A DNA stretch of 64,000 nucleotides from Muricea muricata (Eukaryota > Cnidaria > Anthozoa > Malacalcyonacea > Plexauridae). The stretch's first letter is position 1. Each line of letters opens with the position of its first letter. This document shows positions 24,639 through 36,054 of this stretch, one piece after another. The DNA lies in contig OY979717.1 in assembly GCA_963855995.1 (NCBI GenBank), positions 31,744,797 through 31,808,796 of the forward strand. The letters are read 5' to 3'. A program made the position numbers and the translations under genes. Under the pieces are notes generated by a model. It saw nothing but the letters and a program-made list of their open reading frames with translations. It was not told the DNA's origin and made no database searches.

Positions 24639-24805
24639 GGTTTTACTCGATCCTATCTAGTGCCTTCCGCTCCTTGTTGGTAAAATTATATTGCATTGTC
24701 ATGCAGACGAACTAAATACTTCATTTTATACAATTAAAGCTGATCAAAACAAAAAACGTAAACAAAGCTAGCGCATGCGCAGATGCGACTGTAACCTATC
24801 TTTAA

Positions 24806-26516
24806 ATTTATTATTTAAAAATACTTTGAATAATTCAAATTAAATGTCTAAACGATTTATGTAAGGTTATAATGTTACAGACATAGATTGTGACATTAGT
24901 TCAAACGTGCAATGTCTTGTTATAGCCTGTCGACTTTTGTTGTTCTGAATCACCAATTTGTGACCGTACATTTCTTGACATTGTTATGAGATATGGCCAT
25001 TTGGGTTAAATCTATTTCACGCTAACATGCTATTTCGAATAAACTGCGTTGCTGCATCGAACCTTAAGATTGACGACGCGGCAAGCTCAACGACGCGGTG
25101 TAAATGTGTTTGAATAAGAAAAGCTTTTTGAAACTTGATAACTGTAATGACCGTTTGAAGCTTATTTTAGTCACTTGCAAACGATTTTCTTCGCACAAAC
25201 GATGCGCTGTCCGCTACAAGATAGACTTGAAAACACTTTTTACATCGTACCCATTCATCCCCGTTGCTCAAGGGATGCTATAATGCTTAGTTTGACGTTG
25301 TATTGGGCATGACTACGCACTTGAGAATACTTCTGGGACAACAAATTATTTATAATATATAATGACTTCTACAAGAATTTAGCACTAAGATAGACATGCC
25401 ACAAGTCGCCGATTAGTAGCTCCCTGCCCTTTGGTTTGTAATATATACAAAATTCATTTAACAGAGAACTGAAATCGCGGGTGTAAGTGGAAGCACATAT
25501 CGCCATCACCATGTTTTTAAAAATATATAAATAAAATAATATTATGTTTTTGTTGTACAAGAATGTGAAAATTGACCTTTATCATCGATATTAAAGTGGA
25601 ACGGTATCTCAGAATGATATCATGGTGATTATGATGAATTCTTACGCATCAGTCACGGGAGCAATCAAACATGGGAACCAGACCTGAACATTAATTGTGT
25701 ACAGTGCACACGAGCTTTGAGACAAACCACTACAGTACACCAGGTGTCCAGGTTTATTTTGAACCAGTAAGGTTTAGATAATGTGAAAGCATGTGGTTCA
25801 TATCTTTAAGGCAGTTGTAAAATGAGGACAATGATAATGTTGAAACGACAATGCCTTTACCCTGCCTGGTAGTTTGAACATGGAAGATTGCATAGTATTG
25901 AAACAATTTAAAGACCTTATAAACAACTGCCTTAAGGCATGGACAGTATTTATTGATATTGCTACTTCTACATCACTTACCTACCTACAAACTCCAAACT
26001 TCTAAAAATCTGTGAGTGCTCGGGAATCTGTTACACTCTGTTATGAAGTGAAAAGGCAGGATTTTACAAGCCAGCCACCAATGACTGAAAACATTCTCAT
26101 ACCATGTCCATTAATCAAACTGGAAAGTACCTGATCCATCAAGGTATAACACCATTCCATCACTTAGTCCGCCATCTCGAAACAATTAATTTGACAAAAA
26201 GGCAGAAAAACCAGGCAACGTTTTTACAGTTGCCAGGTCATATTTTGTACAATTTATTTACTTCTACATTTTGTAATCACCTATGTTACATTGTGAATAT
26301 TTTGGTTGAGCATATTGTCCAAAGTATTTCGCCCGGAGCCCCGGACCCCGACTAGAGGACAAAAATACTTAAATCATCAATTTCTGACTTTAATATAATT
26401 CAGAAATCTTAACAGCTTAGAAGTCTCTGCCAATTGTGCCTTGCATCAAATTAATTAATATTGTTAAGCATTTTAATTATTAAACATTTTCCCTAAATTT
26501 TACTACCCTAAGGTAT
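24806..26516. other. CACTG element interior, no gene seen
   Basis: AT-rich sequence between the TTAA element and the minisatellite. Open frames on either strand are under 90 codons and show no domain (e.g. 26104-26355). Confidence 0.4.
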
Positions 26517-29075
26517 GTACTATTGATATACTGATAGCAAGCACCATCATTCCTGGACATATAAATATTCAGGCTATGATAATTGCACAAATAGCTCAAA
26601 CTGGTGGCCAACTGGTGGTGCTTTATATCTAAATCTAGTATTGAATTTTGAATATATACCTGTACGGGTAAATTATTATTATAAATTAATTTCTAATTTT
26701 ATTATTGTTTGGTGCTATTGATATACTGAAATAGAGCACCATCATTCATGAACACATAAATAATCAAGCTATGATAATTGCACAAATAGCTCAAACTGGT
26801 GGCCAAAAGACAGAAATCTTAACCACCAACCACCCAAAGACAGAAATCTTAATGGTTTAGAAGTCTTTGCCAAGTGTGCTTTATATTTAATTAAATCTAG
26901 TATTGATAAAATTAATTTCTAATTTTACTATTGTCTGGTGCTATTGATATACTGAAATAGAGCACCATCATTCACGAACACATAAATAATCAAGCTATGT
27001 TAATTGCACCAATAGCTCAAACTGGTGGCCAAAAGACAGGAATCTTAACCACCAACCACCCAAAGACAGAAATCTTAATGGTTTAGAAGTCCTTGCCAAT
27101 TGTGCTTTATATCTAAATCTAGTATTGAATTTTGAATATATACCTGTACCGGTAAATTATTATTATAAATTAATTTCTAATTTTATTATTGTTTGGTGCT
27201 ATTGATATACTGAAATAGAGACCATCATTCATGAACACATAAATAATCAAGCTATGATAATTGCACAAATAGCTCAAACTGGTGGCCAAAAGACAGAAAT
27301 CTTAACCACCAACCACCCAAAACAGAAATCTTCATGGTTTAGAAGTCTTTGCCAAGTGTGCTTTATATTTAAATTTAGTACTGATAAAATTAATTTCTAA
27401 TTTTACTATTGTTTGGTGCTATTGATATACTGAAATAGAGCACCATCATTCATGAACACATAAATAATCAAGCTATGTTAATTGCACAAATAGCTCAAAC
27501 TGGTGGCCAAAAGACAGAAATCTTAACCACCAACCACCCAAAGACAGAAATCTTAATGGTTTAGAAGTCCTTGCCAATTGTGCTTTATATCTAAATCTAG
27601 TATTGAATTTTGAATATATACCTGTACCGGTAAATTATTATTATAAATTAATTTCTAATTTTATTATTGTTTGGTGCTATTGATATACTGAAATAGAGAC
27701 CATCATTCATGAACACATAAATAATCAAGCTATGATAATTGCACAAATAGCTCAAACTGGTGGCCAAAAGACAGAAATCTTAACCACCAACCACCCAAAG
27801 ACAGAAATCTTAATGGTTTAGAAGTCTTTGCCAAGTGTGCTTTATATTTAAATTTAGTACTGATAAAAATTAATTTCTAATTTTACTATTGTTTGGTGCT
27901 ACTGATATACTGATAGCAAGCACCATCATTCATGAACATGTAAATATTCAGCCTATAATAACTGCACAAATAGCTCAAACTGGTGGCCAAAAGACAGAAA
28001 TCTTAACCACCAACCACCCAAAGACAGAAATCTTAATGGTTTAGAAGTCTTTGCCAAGTGTGCTTTATATTTAATTAAATTTAGTATTGATAAAATTAAT
28101 TTCTAGTTTTACTATTTTTTGGTGCTATTGATATACTGAAATAGAGCACCATCATTCCTGAACACATAAATAATCAAGCTATGATAATTGCACAAATAGC
28201 TCAAACTGGTGGCCAAAAGACAGAAATCTTAACCACCAACCACCCAAAGACAGAAATCTTAATGGTTTAGAAGTCTTTGCCAAGTGTGCTTTATATTTGA
28301 CCATTATTCATGAAATTAATATATAAATAATCAGGATATGATAATTGCACAAATAGCTCAAACTGGTGGCCAAAAGACAGAAATCTTAACCACCAACCAC
28401 CCAAACACAGAAATCTTAATGGTTTAGAAGTCCTTGCCAATTGTGCTTTATATTTAAATGTAGTATTGAATTTTCAACATATACCTGTACCGGTAAATTA
28501 TTATTATAAATTAATTTTTAATTTTATTATTGTTTGGTGCTATTGATATACTGAAATAGAGCACCATCATTCATGAACACATAAATAATCAAGCTATGAT
28601 AATTGCACAAATAGCTCAAACTGGTGGCCAAAAGACAGAAATCTTAACCACCAACCACCAAAAGACAGAAATGTCAATGGTTTAGAAGTCTTTGCTACTT
28701 GTGCTTTATATCTACTATAGATTTGGTATATATTGAATGTTATAATATATATATAATTATTGTTATAAATTCATTTCTATTTTTACTCTTGTTTGGTGCT
28801 TTTGATATACTGATAACAAGCACCATCATTCATGAACATACAAGTGTTCAGGCTATGATAATTGCACAATAGCTCAGACTAGTGGCCAAAAGACAGAAAT
28901 CTTAACCACCAACTGCCCACAGACAAAATCTTGACATCTTTGCCAGTTACACTTTATCCTTATCAGATTTAGTTTTGTTAAATATTTAAATTACCAATAT
29001 ACTGGTAGCGTTCGAACACCATCATTCAATACTCTACACATATTTAGGCTGGGATATAATAGCACAGAATAGCTT
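26517..29075. repeat. Minisatellite array, about 11 units of 160-262 bp
   Basis: Units share GGTGCTATTGATATACTGA, CACCATCATTCATGAACA, TAGCTCAAACTGGTGGCC and ACAGAAATCTTAACCACCAA. From the repeated CTCAAACTGGTGGCC motif the spacings are about 221, 262, 214, 262, 221, 228, 160, 252 and 258 bp. Long units carry an extra block (TACCTGTACCGGTAAATTA) and alternate with short ones, giving a higher-order period near 476 bp. Edge units (26517, 28980) are more diverged. It lies inside the 12.4-kb CACTG element. Confidence 0.9.
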
Positions 29076-30341
29076 AAGGCATCAGTCAGGGCATATGGAG
29101 AATATATATTATATAACAAGATAAGAAATATCATTAATGCTGGATGCCAAAAGAGCCTGTACAGGCCCAGATACCCAACAGGTTTTGGTATAAAATATGG
29201 TAAATATGCAGCATGTATTTTCCAGTGTAGACGAATCAGGGTCATCCTGATTCTTTTCAATGATCTTAATATTGATAACAGATATTGGCATATTATTGCC
29301 GTAGATCACAGACTGTGATTCACAGTGAAATTGCATCCCAATGTGTGTAGCTATAAGTAATCTTACATTCATGATTTGTGGATCCTTCTTTGGACACAAA
29401 ATTTAGTACCGCATGCTTATTCACCCACGGATCCACATGACTAGAGGCATCAAATTTGTTGTCGCATATTCAAAGCATATTGAAACATGGCTAGGTGCAT
29501 TCTGTCTTATCTCCCGACTTGGCTTTCTTTCTCTGTTCATTTTAGCCTTAATCGCTTCTATGGCTTATCTTAGTGTCCAGCATCTTAGATAAGATGTTGC
29601 AAATCTGCGATTTTGATCCATACTGTATCTATTACAGAACTCCAACGAGTGCAGCGTGCTCCACAGACTTGTTGTACATCCGAATGCGCGCTATTTTGCG
29701 CCGAGCTAAGGTTTATATTTTGTCCCATTTTTGGGCATTATATCCATACATATCCATAATAGTAGCGATAGGCACACCAGGCAGAAAACGCAATTTTGAA
29801 GTTACAGTAAGCATTATAGATATGATATATATTAAGTATATGACTTTCATGCAAGTATATAAAAATTGTTATGAAATAAAAACGTTTTCACATGGAGTGT
29901 GCTGTACTTCACTTAACCGACACGCACCTTACCTAATGTTTATGTATTTCAACCGCAATAATGTCGTATCATTGTCTTAGTTTGATACATAAAAAGTAAT
30001 TAATCATACTCCTACCCTCAACCTGTTTTTAAATATCCTGGTTTTCATAATTTAAAATAAACACTGCCGCTTACTATTCTCTATACCTCGTTGGGTGAAC
30101 TGAGATATGAACTTAAGATATATTTGTGGAAGCACCAATGTTCTCAGTAACGATATTCGTAGTGTGAATACTGCATAGAATATGGATAATATTCATCCCA
30201 TATTCCGGGTTTGCAATACTAGGTAATACTATGTAGTATTCACGGCCATATTCTAAATCAGAATACTCGTTAGAATATGCGTTTTATTTACACCCGTATT
30301 CTCATGTGAATACCTTGGAATACGCCTTTTTTCGTGCAGTG

Positions 30342-30952
30342 TGATAAGACGCCATACAACTGATGCAGCTACAGAAGAGCAAATGAAACAGGCTATTAAA
30401 GCTATTTTTGGCAGCAATGCACGCCAATGCAATTTTAGATCTACATTTACAACACCTAAGAATTATGTGTTTAGCAGGGTTCAGTTAAAATATCTATATG
30501 TTAGAGTTGCTAATGTTTTAGTCGATCTTTTTATTAAGATAGCAAACGTGCCAGCAGACACAAACCCCATCCCAAGACAGCCAAGGCAAAAAGCAGATTG
30601 TGAGAAATATTCATTACCACAGCTGTTTGGTGAAATACCAGTAAAGAATTATTTCTTACCTCTTGGTTTTCAATGCCAGCTAAAACTAAATCCACAACAT
30701 CGATGTGATAAGCTTGGGTGTCCAATCACTGATGATCAACCATGGGTAAGATTCAATGGCTGTTGGCATTCATACCACATCAGCTGTTTGGCTGGAAGAG
30801 AGTCGTGTCACATTTGTGAAGTACATTTGAAGACTGTGATTGATCAGCTTGTCTTGGTTGCAAATGCTACTTAGCTAGGGGGAGTGGAAGATGCTGAAGA
30901 TGTCCATGATGAAAGCAATAATGAAGAATCAGATGATGAGGAATGTCTCGAT
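30342..30952 (+). pseudogene. Gene B exon 2, right part (RING-like C-terminus, acidic tail)
   Basis: Resumes the frame broken at 17969 (IRRHTTDAATEEQMKQAI) and runs to TAG 30872-30874. It carries a RING/treble-clef-like cluster: C-x4-C at CDKLGC, then FNGCWHSYHISC, then CHICE. The ligand set (Cys, Cys, Cys, His, Cys, Cys, Cys) and the HSYHISC hinge resemble RING or PHD-like fingers that bind two zinc ions; E3-ligase activity is only a family-level possibility. Past the TAG the same frame continues into a strongly acidic tail (EDAEDVHDESNNEESDDEE) and then the (TCAG)n array, so the TAG looks like a disabling mutation inside a once longer protein. Together the pieces code for roughly 800 residues. 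Confidence 0.6.
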
Positions 30953-33422
30953 GTCAGTCAGTCAGTCAGTCAGTCAGTCAGTCAGTCAGTCAGTCAGTCA
31001 GTCAGTCAGTCAGTCAGTCAGTCAGTCAGTCAGTCAGTCAGTCAGTCAGTCAGTCAGTCAGTCAGTCAGTCAGTCAGTCAGTCAGTCAGTCAGTCAGTCA
31101 GTCAGTCAGTCAGTCAGTCAGTCAGTCAGTCAGTCAGTCAGTCAGTCAGTCAGTCAGTCAGTCAGTCAGTCAGTCAGTCAGTCAGTCAGTCAGTCAGTCA
31201 GTCAGTCAGTCAGTCAGTCAGTCAGTCAGTCAGTCAGTCAGTCAGTCAGTCAGTCAGTCAGTCAGTCAGTCAGTCAGTCAGTCAGTCAGTCAGTCAGTCA
31301 GTCAGTCAGTCAGTCAGTCAGTCAGTCAGTCAGTCAGTCAGTCAGTCAGTCAGTCAGTCAGTCAGTCAGTCAGTCAGTCAGTCAGTCAGTCAGTCAGTCA
31401 GTCAGTCAGTCAGTCAGTCAGTCAGTCAGTCAGTCAGTCAGTCAGTCAGTCAGTCAGTCAGTCAGTCAGTCAGTCAGTCAGTCAGTCAGTCAGTCAGTCA
31501 GTCAGTCAGTCAGTCAGTCAGTCAGTCAGTCAGTCAGTCAGTCAGTCAGTCAGTCAGTCAGTCAGTCAGTCAGTCAGTCAGTCAGTCAGTCAGTCAGTCA
31601 GTCAGTCAGTCAGTCAGTCAGTCAGTCAGTCAGTCAGTCAGTCAGTCAGTCAGTCAGTCAGTCAGTCAGTCAGTCAGTCAGTCAGTCAGTCAGTCAGTCA
31701 GTCAGTCAGTCAGTCAGTCAGTCAGTCAGTCAGTCAGTCAGTCAGTCAGTCAGTCAGTCAGTCAGTCAGTCAGTCAGTCAGTCAGTCAGTCAGTCAGTCA
31801 GTCAGTCAGTCAGTCAGTCAGTCAGTCAGTCAGTCAGTCAGTCAGTCAGTCAGTCAGTCAGTCAGTCAGTCAGTCAGTCAGTCAGTCAGTCAGTCAGTCA
31901 GTCAGTCAGTCAGTCAGTCAGTCAGTCAGTCAGTCAGTCAGTCAGTCAGTCAGTCAGTCAGTCAGTCAGTCAGTCAGTCAGTCAGTCAGTCAGTCAGTCA
32001 GTCAGTCAGTCAGTCAGTCAGTCAGTCAGTCAGTCAGTCAGTCAGTCAGTCAGTCAGTCAGTCAGTCAGTCAGTCAGTCAGTCAGTCAGTCAGTCAGTCA
32101 GTCAGTCAGTCAGTCAGTCAGTCAGTCAGTCAGTCAGTCAGTCAGTCAGTCAGTCAGTCAGTCAGTCAGTCAGTCAGTCAGTCAGTCAGTCAGTCAGTCA
32201 GTCAGTCAGTCAGTCAGTCAGTCAGTCAGTCAGTCAGTCAGTCAGTCAGTCAGTCAGTCAGTCAGTCAGTCAGTCAGTCAGTCAGTCAGTCAGTCAGTCA
32301 GTCAGTCAGTCAGTCAGTCAGTCAGTCAGTCAGTCAGTCAGTCAGTCAGTCAGTCAGTCAGTCAGTCAGTCAGTCAGTCAGTCAGTCAGTCAGTCAGTCA
32401 GTCAGTCAGTCAGTCAGTCAGTCAGTCAGTCAGTCAGTCAGTCAGTCAGTCAGTCAGTCAGTCAGTCAGTCAGTCAGTCAGTCAGTCAGTCAGTCAGTCA
32501 GTCAGTCAGTCAGTCAGTCAGTCAGTCAGTCAGTCAGTCAGTCAGTCAGTCAGTCAGTCAGTCAGTCAGTCAGTCAGTCAGTCAGTCAGTCAGTCAGTCA
32601 GTCAGTCAGTCAGTCAGTCAGTCAGTCAGTCAGTCAGTCAGTCAGTCAGTCAGTCAGTCAGTCAGTCAGTCAGTCAGTCAGTCAGTCAGTCAGTCAGTCA
32701 GTCAGTCAGTCAGTCAGTCAGTCAGTCAGTCAGTCAGTCAGTCAGTCAGTCAGTCAGTCAGTCAGTCAGTCAGTCAGTCAGTCAGTCAGTCAGTCAGTCA
32801 GTCAGTCAGTCAGTCAGTCAGTCAGTCAGTCAGTCAGTCAGTCAGTCAGTCAGTCAGTCAGTCAGTCAGTCAGTCAGTCAGTCAGTCAGTCAGTCAGTCA
32901 GTCAGTCAGTCAGTCAGTCAGTCAGTCAGTCAGTCAGTCAGTCAGTCAGTCAGTCAGTCAGTCAGTCAGTCAGTCAGTCAGTCAGTCAGTCAGTCAGTCA
33001 GTCAGTCAGTCAGTCAGTCAGTCAGTCAGTCAGTCAGTCAGTCAGTCAGTCAGTCAGTCAGTCAGTCAGTCAGTCAGTCAGTCAGTCAGTCAGTCAGTCA
33101 GTCAGTCAGTCAGTCAGTCAGTCAGTCAGTCAGTCAGTCAGTCAGTCAGTCAGTCAGTCAGTCAGTCAGTCAGTCAGTCAGTCAGTCAGTCAGTCAGTCA
33201 GTCAGTCAGTCAGTCAGTCAGTCAGTCAGTCAGTCAGTCAGTCAGTCAGTCAGTCAGTCAGTCAGTCAGTCAGTCAGTCAGTCAGTCAGTCAGTCAGTCA
33301 GTCAGTCAGTCAGTCAGTCAGTCAGTCAGTCAGTCAGTCAGTCAGTCAGTCAGTCAGTCAGTCAGTCAGTCAGTCAGTCAGTCAGTCAGTCAGTCAGTCA
33401 GTCAGTCAGTCAGTCAGTCAGT
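30953..33422. repeat. 2.47-kb perfect (TCAG)n microsatellite
   Basis: About 617 consecutive copies of the tetranucleotide with no interruption I can see. Because 4 and 3 are coprime, all three + frames are open and encode the same SVSQ cycle; the - strand has TGA every 12 bases. The left edge is the acidic tail of gene B; the right edge is the 3' end of a - strand LINE (AATAAA at 33431-33436 on the - strand, then a short A-rich stretch). Reading with the LINE, the array is (CTGA)n in the place where many LINE families end in a short tandem repeat. The long open frames here are artefacts of the repeat. Confidence 0.98.
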
Positions 33423-33553
33423 TTTAAATCTTTATTGCCTCCAATTTCTGAAGAGTAACGACAAAAATTTTTTTTTTGCTAATTATGTGAATTTAAAAAA
33501 AATATATATAAATGTATGAGTGTGACTGACTTAATTACCTAAAGCATAACTTA

Positions 33554-34547
33554 CTATATTGAGAAAATTGTATTCCTAAAACATATTGAGACAAAGTCTG
33601 CAAATTCCAGCAATAGCTGCGTCCATGTGTTCATATTTGCGCATAATGTCTCCAATCTTTTACCTAATATAACTAAAAGAAAATCCTTATCTATTAAATT
33701 TGCTAAATATACTGCTATTTCAATTGGCATGATGTCATTGATCCATTCCCAAAGCTCTTCTCTTTGTTGACTGCTGCCCCTGCAGTGTAACAGTGCATGT
33801 TCTACAGGATTTACATAGTCATTACTGCATATATCACAATGATTTCTGTACATTTCTGGTTTGTTCACACGTCTCCCTCTAATTTTAAAAGAACCACACA
33901 GTAATCTCAACACATCGTTGATTTGCTCCAAGTGATCCGGGTAGCTTTTACCTATTAACCACCATATCGAAACTTCATTGATAGAATGACTTTCTGCAAA
34001 CATCGCCAGTTGCCCATGTTTAATAATTTTGTCCCTCTAATGCTTGTTATAGTGTTCATACACATATTCATTAACGAGTTTTTTCCCATATTTTCTTACT
34101 TGGGAATCGATCCTGTAAAATATACTCTGTCAAGGTGTCCATTAGATCATATTTAAGTAGAATCCTTACACTTTCTGGAAGAAAACCTGTCAAGTTGCTT
34201 GTACGGTTCCATTTCCAACGTATCAGCCTCACAAGAAAGATTCTCCGACATGGAATTCTATAACTCATTAACATAAGTCGACCCAGAAAGTACAGTTTAC
34301 GTTTGTCTATTTCAGCCTCAATTGATAATAAACCTAGAAGGCCACGAGAAGCAGATCCAGATGTTCCTGGTAGAAACCCCTGCATAATACGCACCGTAAT
34401 ATTTTGTACTTTTTCTAATTTGGATACAACATGTCGGTCTAAATGCCAGAGTTCACAGCCATACAGCATCTTTGGAATGCCAATTCGTTTCCATAAATCT
34501 GCTGCAATTACAGGATTTAGTCCTCCATATCGAGCACCCATTCTCAT
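33554..34547 (-). pseudogene. LINE ORF2 C-terminal region
   Basis: Two frames (34547-34071, then 34003-33554) read the post-RT domain: PKMLYGCELWHLDRHVVSKL, a region of Trp/Leu-rich helices, then a C-x2-C...H...C motif (CDICSNDYVNPVEHALLHC) typical of LINE C-termini, thought to bind nucleic acid. A frameshift lies between them. Confidence 0.75.
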
Positions 34548-34692
34548 TATGACTATCCCCGTTTCTCTTCCTTTTGAAACAGCTTTGGTAACAAATGGGA
34601 AAGAATCCTTATTTATATGCCATGTTTTCCCAAGATTACACCAACTTTCTTTTTCTACGATATTTTGTGAGCCAAGTTTCCAATTTCTGGTA

Positions 34693-35710
34693 CTACATAA
34701 TAATACTCTGGTTTACACCACGCTCCCGATTGTTTTCCCCAAAAGTTAGAATTATTGATTTCGATGAATTAAATTTAAACCTCCACTTGATACTATATTC
34801 CCAAGTACATTCTAACATTCTATCAAGTCCAGATTTCATCCTTGATAACATAGTCAAGTCATCGGCGAACATAGGTGATCCAAAATACACACCATTAATG
34901 CAGACTCCAACCTTTGTATTGTTGAGTTCCTCTATGAGGTCATTTATAAACATTAAGAAGAGCCATGGTGAAAGAACACCGCCTTGTCTCGTACCTTGTT
35001 TAACCTCATATATCCGAGAGGATTTACCCTCCACGACAACGAACTCTTTCATGTTTATATACCAATTACGTCTTACCAGTTATACCAATATTGTAGTATA
35101 ATTTGTGTAGCATTCCGTTGATCCCCATAGTGTCAAAAGCCTTAGAAATGTCCATATAGGCTACGTAAACCTTATCGTTATGTTCACAACAGTGATTAAT
35201 AACTTCATCTATCATGAAACAAGACGTGAGTGCATCCTTTTGTTTTTGATAGCCACCCTGTAAGAGATGAGGGTGACACTTTGGCTGTTTTTGTAATCGT
35301 GATAGTACAATACGCTCAAATACTTTATTAATGGAAGACAGTAAGCTGATTCCGCGATGGTCATCAAACGTATGCGTTTTCTTGTTGCTTTTGAGAATAG
35401 GTATTTTGACTGCCAATTTAAATGAGTCTGGTATCTCTTCTCTGTCAATTATACAGTTATAAAATTTTAATAGTGCACGTACCATTGTTTCTCCGCCATA
35501 TTTAAGATGTTCATATGTGGTTCCATCAAACCCTGGAGCTTTTCCATTAGGCAGGCTCCTAATAACCTCGTGAATTTCCTGAATTGTTAATGGTACATTA
35601 AATATACTGTCTGTAATATCTTCTGAATTCTGGATAATATCGTTGACTTGGTTTTCAATATCATTCTTGTGAAATTGATCGTAAATTCCGTTATCTTGTA
35701 AAGGTGTTAC
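34693..35710 (-). pseudogene. LINE reverse transcriptase, broken
   Basis: Read from 35710 down: LPNGKAPGFDGTTYEHLKYG, RGISLLSSINKVFERIVLSR (RT blocks 1-2), YVAYMDISKAFDTMG (first catalytic Asp), a frameshift near 35060, then VKQGTRQGGVLSPWLFLMFI and MFADDLTML (the catalytic Asp pair as FADD). These are the standard RT blocks of non-LTR retrotransposons that copy element RNA at a nicked target. The frameshift and the foldback insertion upstream disable it. Confidence 0.9.
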
Positions 35711-36046
35711 CATAGTTAATAGAGCTAGATGGTTTGGAAACTCGTTAGAACTACAATATAAGTCAATATCTATGTTTTTGTTCTGGTTTATGCAGGAATG
35801 AGGTCCTTCGTCGTCACGTGCGTATTGTATTTTCACCTAATTAACCAATAGCAACGTTTTAGGAGCTTTAGCCATCCGCGACTTGAACAATAGGGTAATT
35901 TAAGAATTCCTATTGGTGGATTTGGTGAAAACACAATACACACGTGACGATGAAGAACCATATTTTTGAATAAACGCTGACCAACATAGATAATGAATTA
36001 TATTGTTATTCATATGAGTTTCCAAACCATCTACTCTATTAACTAT
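35711..36046. mobile_element. 336-bp foldback element inserted in the LINE
   Basis: Arms begin CATAGTTAATAGAG and carry GATGGTTTGGAAACTC inverted at the other end. The middle has a further inverted pair around CGTCACGTG. GGTGTTAC flanks both sides (35703-35710, 36047-36054). Deleting the element and one duplication rejoins the LINE frame as FETLVTPLQDNG, which sets the borders. The 7-8-bp duplication suggests a hAT-type MITE. Confidence 0.85.
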
Positions 36047-36054
36047 GGTGTTAC

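Larger units (their letters stand above)
23954..24663. mobile_element. 0.7-kb inverted-repeat element
   Basis: The left end GCACTAGATAGGATCGAGTA continues through AAAACCACGGCG. The right end is its complement once the 271-bp foldback at 24368-24638 is removed, giving a match of roughly 37 bp. It holds a tRNA-like segment and an AT-rich 25-bp tandem repeat. No duplication is obvious at the outer borders. Confidence 0.7.
18274..24801. mobile_element. 6.5-kb TTAA-flanked transposon (Kolobok or piggyBac type)
   Basis: The left end starts AGATAGGTTACAGTCGCATC and the 29-bp terminus is a perfect inverted match to the right end (24773-24801). TTAA precedes (18270-18273) and follows (24802-24805). 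TTAA duplication is shared by the Kolobok and piggyBac superfamilies; an AG start fits Kolobok better than the CC start of piggyBac. TTTGTTTAC also recurs inverted just inside both ends. Several short exon-like stretches lie inside, but I recognise no transposase. It sits inside the 12.4-kb CACTG element and contains a smaller inverted-repeat element at 23954-24663. Confidence 0.75.
17970..30341. mobile_element. 12.4-kb CACTG-ended DNA transposon (CMC/EnSpm-like)
   Basis: Left end CACTGCATGAAAAACGCG; right end is the complement of CACTGCACGAAAAAAGGCG. TG flanks both sides (17968-17969 and 30342-30343), and deleting the element plus one TG rejoins gene B in frame, which defines the borders. 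Both ends carry clusters of GAATATTC/GAATAC-type motifs in both orientations (about 17990-18190 and 30145-30325), the subterminal repeats expected of CACTA-type elements. The CACTA-Mirage-Chapaev group has CACT-starting ends and short duplications, so I place it there. No transposase is recognised inside, so the copy may be non-autonomous or decayed. It contains the TTAA element 18274-24801 and the minisatellite 26517-29075. Confidence 0.8.

Noticed and set aside
26517..29075. CRISPR-like array
   Set aside because: Repeat units are contiguous 160-262-bp minisatellite units, not short repeats with unique spacers, and the genome is eukaryotic.
29573..29980. 135-codon + frame before the right end of the CACTG element
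   Set aside because: No domain, no homologous second copy in the window and no supporting splice sites.
30884..33519. Three overlapping open frames of about 850 codons encoding (SVSQ)n
   Set aside because: They arise from the pure TCAG repeat, which has no stop in any + frame. Only the short acidic stretch before the array is plausible coding.
34303..35101. + strand frames of 148-168 codons within the LINE
   Set aside because: They are shadows of the - strand reverse-transcriptase region.
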